DNA of 64,000 nucleotides, taken from contig NC_088681.1 of assembly GCF_950023065.1 (NCBI RefSeq), positions 1,550,001 through 1,614,000 on the forward strand, read 5' to 3'. How positions within the stretch are numbered: position 1 is the first letter of the stretch; each line of letters opens with the position of its first letter. The stretch comes from Planococcus citri (taxonomy: Eukaryota; Arthropoda; Insecta; Hemiptera; Pseudococcidae). The position numbers were made by a program, and so were the translations under genes. Shown piece after piece: positions 1-9,411 of the stretch. Under the pieces are notes generated by a model, which was not told the origin of the DNA, did no database searches, and saw nothing but the letters and a program-made list of their open reading frames with translations.

Positions 1-482
1 TTTTTTATGTCATTTCTTTTTTTTTTTGGGGAACGCGACCTTATTCTCGAAAGTTGTAAAGTTCATAACTTTTTATCCCTCCTCCGTCCTCCCCATCCCA
101 AAAACCAAAAAGTATTGATTTTTGCTTTATCTGTTTAAAGAATCCTCTTTTTGTTCCAAAATTTCTATACGAAATTCCTACTCTTTTTGCCAAACATATT
201 TATAACTTATAATGCTTTGTTTTGTTTTTTTGTTACCAAAATTTGCCCAAGTCTAAAAGAGTAAATTTTTTGCAACATAGTCAAAAAGTTTACATTTTTG
301 GCACAATTTTCAAAAAAGTAACCAGTTTTGTAAAAATTGTCAAAAAGTGTTTTTTTTTGCCAAAATTGTCAAAAATTACTGTTTTTTGTGAAAATTGTCA
401 GAGAGTGTCAATTTTTGGCGAATTGGTGACAAGTTGCCTTGCTTTTTCGTCAAAATTCTCAGGAGGTAGTTTTTTGATAGTC
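1..482. repeat. A/T-rich simple repeat of CAAAATTGTCAAAAAGT type
   Basis: No gene is visible. From about 220 the sequence is an irregular run of ~30-40 bp units built on CCAAAATTGTCAAAAAGT followed by a T-run. The same pattern recurs near 2240-2400, 13400-13950, 16600-17000, 23500-23760, 51500-51900 and 59300-60000. A 91-residue frame through it is a composition artefact. It lies in the last intron of the tricornered-like gene. Confidence 0.6.
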
Positions 483-2233
483 GGGGAGCCTACTTAAGGA
501 TAAATTGCACCCCCCCTCGTCGATCCTCCGGGACAATTTTTTTCTTAAAGGGGGAGTCCTAAGGAACATTTCTAGCCCTTGTACCTACTCAAAAAAAAAG
601 TGGCCCTACATACAAAATGGCGGCAATTTTGATTGACAGGTCAGCCGAAATCGCAGATTTTACGTTCCAACATAGGACTTGCACAAAATTTTTCAAACTT
701 TACAAAGGTAGATCGAAAGATCAAGCAAAAATTTATCACCCGTCAAAATTTCAAGTGCTAAAGTGCGTTTTTCGATTTTTGGTGAATTTTTGAAAATCAA
801 TTGTAGGCCAAAAATGAGGAAAAAAATCAAAATTTTACCAAATTGGCCGAGAAAGCTGAAATTGGGGATATATCCTATTTTCGGTATACCAAATCGATTG
901 GAAACGGTTTCAATCCGTTTTGAGCAGTTCTGGAGCCTCCAGCAGATTTTTGAAACTCGAAATTCCCACAAAATGTCACCAAAATGGAGTTGGAAAGCTG
1001 AAATTTAATTTATTCTGCAAACTAATTTCAGTACTCTCCAAAGTCAACTGCAGGGGAATTTCAAGTCGTTTTGGAGCATCCAGCGATTTTTGAAAATTAC
1101 TGGAGCCTCCAGTAGATTTTTGAAACTTAAAATTTCCTAAAAATTTCATCAAACGGAGATGGAAAATCAATATTCATTCTGCAAACTAATTTTAATACGC
1201 TACGAAGTCGTCTGCTGGTGGATTTCAACTTCAAGTCGTTTTGGAGCCTCCGACCACTTTTTGAGAGGTGGTATGGTGTTTTTTGGAAAATTGTCATTTC
1301 CAAGATGTAGCTTGAAGCTTCAAAACCATTTAAAACCATTTGAAACCACCATGTAGTCGACTTCATATCGTATTGAAATTAGTTTGCGAAGTCAATTTCA
1401 CCTTGCCAACTCCATTTGGTAAAATTTTGCGGGAATTTCAAGTTTCAAAAATCTACCAGAGGCTCCAGTAATTTTCAAGAAGTCGCTGGAGGCTCCAAAA
1501 CGATTTGAACCTACCTGAAGTCGTCTTCAGAGAGTGTTAAAATTGGAGTGTAGAGTAAATTTCTGCTTTCCATCTCCATTTGATGAAAATTTCAAGTTTC
1601 AAAAATCTGATGGAGGCTCCAATAATTTTCAAAAAGTCGCTGGATGCTCCAAAACGACTTGAAATCTCCCAGCAGTTGACTTCGTAGCGTATTGAAATTA
1701 GTTTTCAGAATAAATTTCAGCTTTCCAACTCCATTTTGGTGAAATTTTGTGGGAATTTCGATTTTCAAAAATTTGCTGGAGACTCCAGAACTGCTCAAAA
1801 CGGGTTGAAACAGTTTGCAATCGATTTGGCAAGTCGAAAATAGGGAATATCCCAAATTTCAGCTTTCTTGGTCAATTTGGTAAAATTTGAATTTTTTCCC
1901 TCATTTTTGGCCTAAATTTGATTTTTATAAATTCGCCAAAAATCGAAAAACGCACTTTGGCACTTGAAATTTTGACAGGTGATGAATTTTTTTCTGCTCT
2001 TTCGATCTACTTTTGTACAGTTTGAAAAATTTTGTGCAAATCCTATGTTGGAACGAAAAATCTGCGATTTCGGCTGAACTGTCAATCAAAATGGCCGCCA
2101 TTTTGTATGTAGAGCCACTTTTTTTTGAGTACAAGGGCTAGAAATGTTTCTTAGGACTCCCCCTTTAAGAGAAAAGTTGTCCCGGAGGATCGACCGGGGG
2201 AGGGGGTGCAATTTATCCTCAAGTGGGCTCCCC
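483..2233. mobile_element. Palindromic (foldback) element, near full length
   Basis: The stretch reads almost the same on both strands about a centre near 1358. It starts GGGGAGCCTACTTAAGGAT and ends with the diverged complement ATCCTCAAGTGGGCTCCCC. Each arm is ~870 bp and contains the same ordered blocks, including ATGGCGGCAATTTTGATTG on the left and its complement near 2083. Inside are many copies of a motif that is itself palindromic, TGGAGCCTCCAG. It encodes no credible protein, so it must be non-autonomous. A second copy lies at 55104-56750 and decayed pieces near 18950 and 59100. No target-site duplication is certain, but both large copies have TAGTC just before the GGGG end. Confidence 0.8.
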
Positions 2234-2750
2234 TATTTTTTGCCAAAATTGCTAAAAAAAAAATGTGTGCTTTTTTTTGCCAAAACGTCCAAAAAGCAGT
2301 GAGTTTTGCCTTGCCTGCCTAAAAAGTCCTTTTTTTGTTACGAAGTTTGCCAAACAAAAGTCTTGGTTTTTTTAATTTATTTTTTGTCTCAAATTCTTTT
2401 AATTTTTTTCAGTTTTTATGACAATTTTTCGATATTTTTAAAATGTTTCCTCTGAGAATACGTTTTTTGGCAAAGAAATTATTTTAAAAAATCCTGACGC
2501 TAAAATAAATTTTTTTCTGACAAATTGGATTTTTTTAATTCTCTGAAAACTTGGGAAGGGAGCCCAATTCTTTTCGAACTGAAAGAATAATTGAAAAATA
2601 ACCTATTATTTTTTCATGAAATCCAATAACTCGAAGGAAATGAGCGCATAAAAGTGAAACTTCAGAACACCATCGTTGTCTAGAATGATTATGTATGTAT
2701 CGGTTTTGGAGATACTTATGGTAAACACGAATGATTTTTTTCTGTTACAG
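2234..2750 (+). other. End of last tricornered intron with splice acceptor
   Basis: A/T-rich intron sequence with no other feature. It ends in a good acceptor: a T-rich tract at 2736-2746 followed by TTACAG, with AG at 2749-2750. This sets the start of the terminal coding exon. Confidence 0.7.
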
Positions 2751-2866
2751 CATCAGCGCCCATTCCAACGGACGGCGAAGGTAACTATAAAGACTGGGTA
2801 TTCATAAATTACACATTCAAGAGATTCGAAGGCTTAACTCAACGCGGTATTCCCATCAAGAAGTAA
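2751..2866 (+). CDS. trc: Terminal exon of tricornered / NDR (STK38) kinase
   Basis: The exon opens after the acceptor AG at 2750 with two bases completing a codon, then encodes 37 residues and TAA at 2864-2866. The peptide contains KDWVFINYTFKRFEGLTQRG, the hydrophobic-motif tail of NDR-family AGC kinases. The Thr in NYTF is the site that Ste20/MST (Hippo-type) kinases phosphorylate in this family to activate it. In Drosophila the kinase works with Furry and Mob proteins in epidermal hair and dendrite patterning. Only the last exon is here; the catalytic domain lies left of the window. The tail ends in IPIKK. The call rests on the nearly invariant DWVF-NYT-KRFEGLT block. Confidence 0.93.
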
Positions 2867-3067
2867 TCGACACGACGATGATGCGAGCGACGTATGCATG
2901 ATTATAATTATTATGAAAAATTACCATTACTACGGTCGTACCTAGACCTACCACAATTTTACGATTAGCGCGTATTATTATATCGAATTATATACCCTCC
3001 CCCCCTCTGTACCCCACCTAGATTTACCAATGCTCTTTCTTTCGTCGAAATTATTATATTACATATA

Positions 3068-3073
3068 AATAAA
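3068..3073 (+). terminator. Proximal polyadenylation signal AATAAA (trc)
   Basis: AATAAA lies ~200 bases after the tricornered stop codon, and TTTTGTAG follows. It is the first canonical signal downstream and would give a short 3'UTR. Confidence 0.45.
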
Positions 3074-3752
3074 TTTTGTAGCTATACCGTTATAACTTTG
3101 AGAATAATTTTTATCAGGTTTTTACGTTCGATTACGTAAACTTTATTTTATTGTGTATTACTTTTTTTTTAACTAAAAAAAAAAACACACTGAAAACTAA
3201 ATACGCGTTAAATTGAAAATGTAACGTGCGCGTTTTCTTTTTTCTTTTTTTCTTTCTTTTTTTTTTAAATGAGCTTTTTGTTTATTATTGTTTTTTGTTT
3301 CTTTGGTTATCGATCTGGTCATATTTTTATGAAATTTGCACATATCTTCGCTACGTAGATGAAAAGAATATCGGAAGACGCGACGAGACAATAATTTTGT
3401 TTAAACATTTTTTTTATCGTGTAGATTTTGTCGCGGCGGTGTGAAATTTTTTTTACGCCGAATACGACGACGACGCGTGTGTTTCGGTTTATTTTTAATT
3501 ATTTTTTTCTTTCTTTTTTCTTTTGTTTGTTGTTTTCGTTTACTTTATTTTTCCCCCTCGAGTTGCCCTGTTAGTGTTTTTTTTTTCTTTTTTCCTTTTT
3601 TTCTCTGTTCTTTTTAACGAGAATAATATGTCGCCGTTGTTGTTTTATTTTTTCTTGTCTCGCTGTTTTTTTTTTTCTTTTATTTTTATTATTACGATGA
3701 TTTTTTTTCCTCTGGTAGTTTTATACATATTATTGCATAACTTTCGTTAATT

Positions 3753-3760
3753 TGTACATA
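3753..3760 (+). promoter_or_regulatory. Pumilio-type element TGTACATA
   Basis: TGTACATA matches the PUF consensus TGTANATA and sits in the presumed 3'UTR of tricornered, on the transcript strand. Matches of this length arise by chance in AT-rich DNA, so this is only a candidate. Confidence 0.25.
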
Positions 3761-4260
3761 TTTTTTAGAGTACAACTAGTCGCTTTGTTTTGATGTGTAA
3801 TGTGTATTATACGCGGATATTACCAAAATATGAGAATGGAGGATGGCGAATGGTATCGTCGAAGGGTGGTTTACGTTTACGTTTACGTAGAGAATCTCTA
3901 TAGAATCGCTTTTTCTCGTCTGTCTAATTTGATATTATTTTATTATTATAACAAGGCTGTGAAACGCGAGTACAAGCTAACGTGTATTTTTATCCCCTTC
4001 TTCGACCTTTTTTAAAGTCTGTGTCCACGAGTGGTCGTATAACGTTATGTGTAAATTTTTTCCGTGTGCGTGTGCGAGCGTGTGCTTTTTTTCTTTGCTA
4101 AGGGAGGGGTGAGGAAAGAGTTACTTCGTGTATTTTTTTCCGTTTTTTTTTCTTTTTCGATGAGCATTTATGTATTCCGTGTGTAATCGTAACGTACCTC
4201 TGTATTTGTAATATGTATTTTTGACGTATGTAGTGTGTATCTTAAATCTCGTTTACTCAG

Positions 4261-4289
4261 ATCTCTCTTTCTTTCTCTCTCTCTCTCTG
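4261..4289. repeat. CT-rich microsatellite
   Basis: TCTCTC, TTTC and CTCTCTCTCTCT run, immediately before the foldback element in the presumed tricornered 3'UTR. Confidence 0.8.
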
Positions 4290-4292
4290 TTA

Positions 4293-5022
4293 GTCCAGGG
4301 GCAAACTGTAATAATTTTAGGAGTGGGTGTAAATTGCAATTCGAGATAGAAGTGTGAAATTTGGTAAGATGTGTAACGACCCAAAGAGGAATTTTTCAAG
4401 CGAGCGAGGTATTCGTCAAAGCCCACAAGAGGAGTACAGGATGGAATCTGAGGGGGGTTTACCTCCCTAATTTTCAATATTTAGTCATCTGGCTGTTCTT
4501 GGGGTTATTTTCATGCGATTGAACTGCTTCGAGTTCAAAAACATCGATTATTTTCGAGATCTGAAGGGGAGGAGTGCCTCAAATTTTAGATTTTCCTGTA
4601 AAAATGTCTCAAAAATACCTCAAAAATGCATTTTTTTATTTTTTTTTGGAATTATTGCTCTCCTTTCTTTGAACGAGATTTTCATAGATTAGCCAAAAAA
4701 AAAAAACTGAATTTTTGGGATATTTTTTTAGAAAAAAGACAAGATTTTCAATCAAAAAGTCTCAAATTGGAGACACTCCTCCTCTTAAAATCTTGAAAGT
4801 TACAATATTTTGAACTCAGCGAGGTTGAATTATATGAAAGTGACCCCCAAGAACTGCCAGATAATCAAATTTTGAAAAATGGGGAACTGAACCCCATTTT
4901 TGAATCGTTCCAGTGCCCTTCCAATGGAATTTGGCGAATTCCTGCAATTCTTGGAAAATTCGTGCACCAAATTTGTTGCTTCCATCACGAAAATGTAGTT
5001 GACTTACATTTTGCCACTGGAC
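4293..5022. mobile_element. Foldback element inside the presumed trc 3'UTR
   Basis: The left end GTCCAGGGGCAAACTGTAA is mirrored by TTACATTTTGCCACTGGAC at the right. The complementarity continues inward with mismatches: the block around CATCTGGCTGTTCTTGGGG near 4488 is mirrored by CCCCCAAGAACTGCCAGAT near 4844. Arms are roughly 330 bp around a small loop near 4660. There is no coding capacity. The flanks do not show a clear target-site duplication, so the superfamily is unassigned. If tricornered uses the 5834 poly(A) site, the mRNA would contain a long imperfect hairpin. Confidence 0.7.
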
Positions 5023-5833
5023 TGTGTTGTCTTTTTCCCACGTGATGAGGAGAAATTCTTATAAAAATGTGTACCAACCGTGTAGACAGACCTTTAAAGC
5101 GATAAATCGTAGTTATACGTGTTAAGAGTGCAAATGCAGAAGTAGGCGATATTTAGAGACGTGGTTGGATCGTAGAATTTAAGATTCAAAAATTTTTTTT
5201 AGCAAAAACCTGAGAATGTTTTTTTAGGAGCTAGTCTTTATTTCGATACAGATTGTCATATTCGACGTGGGTGGTTTAAAAAAAAAGAAGCAAAATTTTG
5301 GGGCAGAAGATGGTCGTAGTTTGTCTGTAATATTATTATTTAAATCTTTTTCTCAGATGCCTTACACGTAGCACTTCCACGTTGTTACATACTTGCATTA
5401 TATGTACGATAATTCATATTTCAACGTGAGTCGCTGATATTTTCGATTTCTTTCTTCTTGTTTTTAGTTTTTATCGAGTGTATTACGAGTTTATTATTTT
5501 ATATATTATCGCTATACATACAAAACTATACTCTACGTACACCTCAAATTCGAGTATAATAATCCTTAATATGCTCGAATGTGTCATGTCAGTGTATAGG
5601 GCTCGTGTCAAGCGAAAACCAAGAACGAAATTTTCGTGGTTAAATTTATTATACGTTAAGTACAGGTGTAAGCTTGCCTTTATAATGGTAAAATGTTGTT
5701 TCTATTTTGAAAAAATTGTCTAATGTGTTTTACTATAATATTTGTAGTAATGTATAAAATTTTTCATTTTTTTTTTCTCTTTTTCCTCTTTCTTGCATTA
5801 TTGTTTACCAGTTACGAGTATTTTAGGATGTAA

Positions 5834-5839
5834 AATAAA
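5834..5839 (+). terminator. Distal polyadenylation signal AATAAA (trc)
   Basis: TGTAAAATAAAGCTGATTG, followed within 30 bases by a GT-rich tract and then T-rich sequence. This is the most convincing cleavage and polyadenylation context between the tricornered stop and the next gene. Confidence 0.55.
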
Positions 5840-5860
5840 GCTGATTGTGTTGGTTATAAC

Positions 5861-6569
5861 GAGTATTTGATTTGTAATATTTATTTTTTCTGTTCAGGGT
5901 TTCGGAAAAATTGTGTTCGAGATGCGAGTATGTAGTTCGGATTCGGAAATCGATTGTGCGGCGCGTGCGCGAAATTGCGAACTAGTTGAAGAATTTGCGA
6001 ATTCGTAAAGAAGAATACAATAGTAAGGTAGAGTTAGCGTTATCTTTTAGATAAAGAGTTGATACGTGCGTGTGTTGGCTATTGGTGGCTATTGTGATCG
6101 GCGTTCGAGCTCGGATACGATGATTCATCGTTTACAAATTTTTCTAAAATTCATTTATCTGTTTTTTAAGACGATTAGTGACAGGGGTAGTTTATTGTTT
6201 GTGTTTTTTTGTTTGGTTTGACGACAGTTGACATTTGAGTTTGAGCTGTTGTTCGAGATGGTTTGATGCTGGTATCCGCGTTTTTATCTTCGTGTCTGCG
6301 TGATTTATTTATTTTATATGCGAACAACCGCGAGAACTCCGTTGATTTGGTAAGTTATTTTGTTCGATATTGTAATCTGGTAATTAGTCATGGTGGTGGT
6401 GACAGGCTTACTTTTGAGGACTTTGATTGTATGTAATTCTCGAACTGAATTGCATTTCGAATGATTCGAATTCGAAAATACGAGTATTCTAACCATGAAA
6501 TCCTTCCACTTCCCACCACAATCATAAGGTATGAAACATTATCAAAAAATCTGTATACTTATGTAGATA
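5861..6569. other. Non-repetitive CG-containing intergenic stretch
   Basis: No gene was recognised. 5930-6280 is richer in CG than the neighbourhood and not low-complexity. At 6302-6316 there is an ATTTATTTATTTT run resembling an AU-rich mRNA-stability element. It could be an extension of the tricornered UTR or regulatory DNA. Confidence 0.4.
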
Positions 6570-7050
6570 TGAATTTTTCAACTTTGAGGGGCTTTAAAGG
6601 TAACCAACATGATTTGGGAGACCGGGGGGAAGGTTTTTCTTGAAAACGTGCATATTCAGAAAGATTCTGCACATAAATAAAACATTTTCAAAAAATTTCT
6701 ACAGACATCAATTTATAATATGTATTTTTTTTTCATTTTTCCCAAATTTGAGGGGCTCCATGCAAGAGAGCCAAAATCATTTGGGGGTCCAACAATTGTT
6801 TTTTCTTGAAAAGGGAGTTATGTAGAACAATTCTAAGAGATATTTTCATCAAATTTTCCATTAATTTATTATCATTTTTTGTGATTTTTTCAACTTTGAG
6901 GGGCTCCTTACTAGGGGGCCAATATGGTTTGAAGGGCCGGGGAAACTTTTTTCTTGAAAAGGGGATTATTTAGAAACATTCTGGTGCAGAAACAAAAAAT
7001 TTTCATGAATAGAACTTTTTTTTGATTTTCCCCCACTTAGGGGACTACCG
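6570..7050. repeat. Imperfect tandem repeat, ~150-165-bp unit, three copies
   Basis: The landmark TTTGAGGGGCT recurs near 6581, 6747 and 6894. Each is followed by a G-rich segment, then TTTTTCTTGAAAA, then AGAA-C-ATTCT and A/T-rich sequence. The copies are diverged and carry no shared coding frame. Confidence 0.65.
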
Positions 7051-7309
7051 GCACCACTTTTTTTTACAGATAGGGGGAAAATAAAAAATAGGGAATTATT
7101 TTCTCACCTGAGGTCATGTTTTTGGGGGGTGGGAGCTACAAAATTCCAACTTTTCAAAATAAGGGTCACCCTAATGCAGATTCTTAGTCAAGTACGTACT
7201 ACGTACATAAATTGATACTCTTAAAAATGATGTTACGCTCGAATTCTTATCATTAGACCTAGGTATATTAAACGCAATAATGTCATAGTTTTTGATTATA
7301 TTGAAGTTG

Positions 7310-7315
7310 TTTATT
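7310..7315 (-). terminator. Polyadenylation signal for the Ig-domain gene
   Basis: TTTATT on the + strand is AATAAA on the - strand, 14 bases after the stop codon of the spliced Ig-domain gene. This predicts a very short 3'UTR with cleavage near 7285-7295. Confidence 0.5.
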
Positions 7316-7329
7316 CAAGATCATTTTCC

Positions 7330-7448
7330 TCATTCATCATTTGAATAAGAATAATCACGTTCTGACACACGAATTTTCTGTTCCCCAGAGTTTGAAACTG
7401 ATAGTGTGTAACTCCTGTGGGCTCCGTTATCTGGGAAACAGGAAGCAT
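7330..7448 (-). CDS. Ig-domain gene, exon 4 (tail and stop)
   Basis: The acceptor TTCTGTTTCAG lies just above 7448. In the phase set by exon 3 the exon reads 38 residues, ASCFPDNGAHRSYTLSVSNS onward, and stops with TGA at 7332-7330. A competing unspliced frame (7550-7311) is also open, but it ignores this strong acceptor. Confidence 0.68.
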
Positions 7449-8777
7449 CTGAAACAGAAGTAGGTATAAATATGTAACAGAGAATATTTCTTTTGGTGAA
7501 ATTAAAATCATATTTGTACCTGGAGAATTTGGTATTGCAAACGCATGCATTACATGACTAATTCACTTCACTCAAAAAAAAACTCTATTTCCCAATAGGT
7601 AAACCTACTTTCCATTCCTACGTACTAAATCGTAAAACACCTCGCGCCTCGATCAAATCAAACTTATGATTTGAGAATACGCGTATTTTCTCGCTCAAGT
7701 CAGATTGAAAAGCCGTTTATTTTGATATGTCACAAGCTATGCTTTTATAGTGGGTGACTTGGACACTGTACAGATGTATGTACTTACCAGGCAAAATGAA
7801 AATCATCATGAACTTATTTATGTTGTTTGTTGAAACGCAGTAGTATCTCCCAGCATGAAAAACTGAAGCGTTTCTTATTTGAAGGACTTTTCTGTATGGG
7901 GTCTCCGCTACTACGTTGAATTTGCCCTGAAAACAAAAAAGAAAATCACGTAATTTGCCATAGGTAGTTGGAATTCTTATTTACAGCAAATTTCGATTCT
8001 GTGTCGAGCCAATCGTTGACATGAATACCGATCAACGTTGATCAACAATAACATCAACAATTTGCCCAAAACAAGGTCGAAATTCACATCAACATGTGGG
8101 ATCCAAAAGTGAGGAATGTGGATGTTTTATTTTATTTATTTATTTCAATTGAAAAAGGGAGAAAGACAAAGACAAAGTAGATACTGCACTAATAGTGTTT
8201 TAAATAGCGGCATTTTAAACGCTTACTTTCAATATATTAGCATGCATCCATGTGACTTCGTCTTTATCTGTACCAGTACAAGCAATGGAGATGTTCTCTT
8301 TTGCGGAGTAATAGATAGCAGTATTATTTTCATAAGGGATCATTACTCCTGAAAAAATAACATTAAAGGCATTTATATGGAAGATTTGTTGATATTACGA
8401 ATTCATGGGCGAGTGTGTAGGATTTTCAATTGTAGGCATTTTTCTAAAAATGAGACGATTAGTGCAGTGCTTAATTCATTATCTGAGAGTGTACCAATGC
8501 TGAAGTTTGTACGTTTCTCCCTCCCACGAAGAGCTGGCTAGGTCCTAGCTGACACGTTGGTACCATCCCCGAGTAAATTCGCTGCAAAGCCAGAGTTTAA
8601 AGCCATTTTTTAGTATAATTTTGGGAGGTGTAGGTACGAATATTTTTGCAACGTGTTTTATACATCCAGGAAGGATTCAAATAAACATGGATAAAAATAT
8701 CTGGTCGGGTACTCACCAAAACAATATGCTAAATATGCGATCAATATTATCAGTAAAATAGATGAATGTCGCATCAT
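7330..8777 (-). CDS. Secreted single immunoglobulin-domain protein (4 coding exons)
   Basis: Joining 8777-8717, 8348-8227, 7926-7788 and 7448-7330 gives one open frame of 146 residues. All three introns have GT-AG ends and compatible phases. Residues 1-21 form a signal peptide (hydrophobic core SILLIILIAYLAY). One Ig domain follows, with Cys44, Trp54 (VTW) and Cys91 in the signature LQIRNASVFHAGRYYC, where His replaces the usual Asp of D-x-G-x-Y-x-C. N-glycosylation sequons are at 28, 39 and 80. A short tail of ~39 residues ends YSYSNDE with no membrane segment, so the product should be secreted. A 5'UTR acceptor is at 8805-8806. The Ig-to-tail linker recalls receptor-kinase Ig domains, but I cannot assign a family. 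Confidence 0.78.
7788..7926 (-). CDS. Ig-domain gene, exon 3 (C-terminal half of Ig fold)
   Basis: The acceptor is TTTTCAG and the donor GTAAGTAC. It encodes 46 codons with LQIRNASVFHAGRYYC, the E and F strands of an Ig domain, then a hydrophobic G strand (MMIFILP). It ends in phase 1, which matches the next exon. Confidence 0.82.
8227..8348 (-). CDS. Ig-domain gene, exon 2 (N-terminal half of Ig fold)
   Basis: The acceptor is TTTTTTCAG ending at 8349 and the donor GTAAGC at 8226-8221. It encodes 40 full codons including ENISIACTGTDKDEVTW, the B and C strands with the first Cys and the core Trp. Confidence 0.8.
8717..8777 (-). CDS. Ig-domain gene, exon 1 (signal peptide)
   Basis: Two adjacent ATGs (8777 and 8774) begin a 20-codon hydrophobic leader ending in Gly split over the intron. 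The donor is GTGAGT just below 8717. Upstream, TTTTTTCAG ending at 8805 marks the acceptor of a preceding 5'UTR intron, so untranslated sequence 8778-8804 belongs to this exon. Confidence 0.75.
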
Positions 8778-9171
8778 CCTTGTATTTTTTGAAATACAGA
8801 TGACCTGAAAAAAGAATCCGTTAATACGATATGGATATATGTATGTACGTAGTCGAAACTGGCCAGTGGCCAGGGTAACTATAGGTCATTCCACGTCAAT
8901 TCCACCAAAAAGTGGTGAAAATGGGGGGGGGGGGTCGGTGATTTTTTTGAAATTTTTTTTGTGGAATGAGCCGAATGACCTTTCGAAGAGATGAGCAATG
9001 GCGCAAATCGCAGCCCTCTAGCCCTTTTTTAAAGGCTGCTAGTGCTAGGGGGTGTTAAAGTTTTCAGTGAACTTGAAATATCATCCATTTCAGCAGTGGA
9101 TTACTCGATAACCGCGATATCTGCCAAAATTGATTTTTTTCCAATAGATACGGGTTTTGAAAGGCTTTTTG

Positions 9172-9411
9172 TAAAGCTCTTTAATACAAGTATGGAAATA
9201 GATTATGCTCTTAAGAAATTCTTAGAATTTTACGTAAGTTTTAGGTACTGCGCACGCATCAAATCTGTCACACTTTACAACGTTGCACCCCATTGGTTGC
9301 TTCACCGCGTGACGACACCAACGCGCCATGCGCAGTACGTATCACATACGTAAAATGCTATGACTTTCTTAAGAGCATAATCTTTTTCCATACTTGTATT
9401 AAAGAGCTTTA
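9172..9411. mobile_element. Miniature hAT-type element nested in the left arm
   Basis: 240 bp with inverted ends TAAAGCTCTTTAATACAAGT and its exact complement, flanked by the 8-bp direct repeat GCTTTTTG (9164-9171 and 9412-9419). The opposite arm of the host element (near 12340-12360) lacks it and so shows the empty site. The 8-bp duplication and the TAAAG start fit hAT elements (5'-YARNG). No coding capacity. Confidence 0.85.

Larger units (their letters stand above)
2867..5860 (+). other. trc: Probable long 3'UTR of tricornered
   Basis: Downstream of the stop there is no further coding frame. Composition differs from the surrounding repeats: many CG dinucleotides, T-runs and TGTA words, as expected of a conserved insect 3'UTR. 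A proximal AATAAA is at 3068-3073. The best distal one is at 5834-5839, with a GT-rich tract just after it (TTGTGTTGG). The distal site would give a ~3-kb UTR. That UTR carries a foldback insertion (4293-5022), which may mean the proximal site is the main one. Inferred from sequence only. Confidence 0.6.

Noticed and set aside
7311..7550. 79-codon unspliced frame on the - strand
   Set aside because: It runs through a strong acceptor (TTCTGTTTCAG) and in a different phase from the Ig-domain exons. The spliced frame links exactly in phase and is preferred.
7985..8060. Possible extra exon (GIHVNDWLDTESKFA-like) between Ig exons 2 and 3
   Set aside because: It has a GTAAAT donor but no upstream AG acceptor before an in-frame stop. 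Exons 2 and 3 already join in phase without it.
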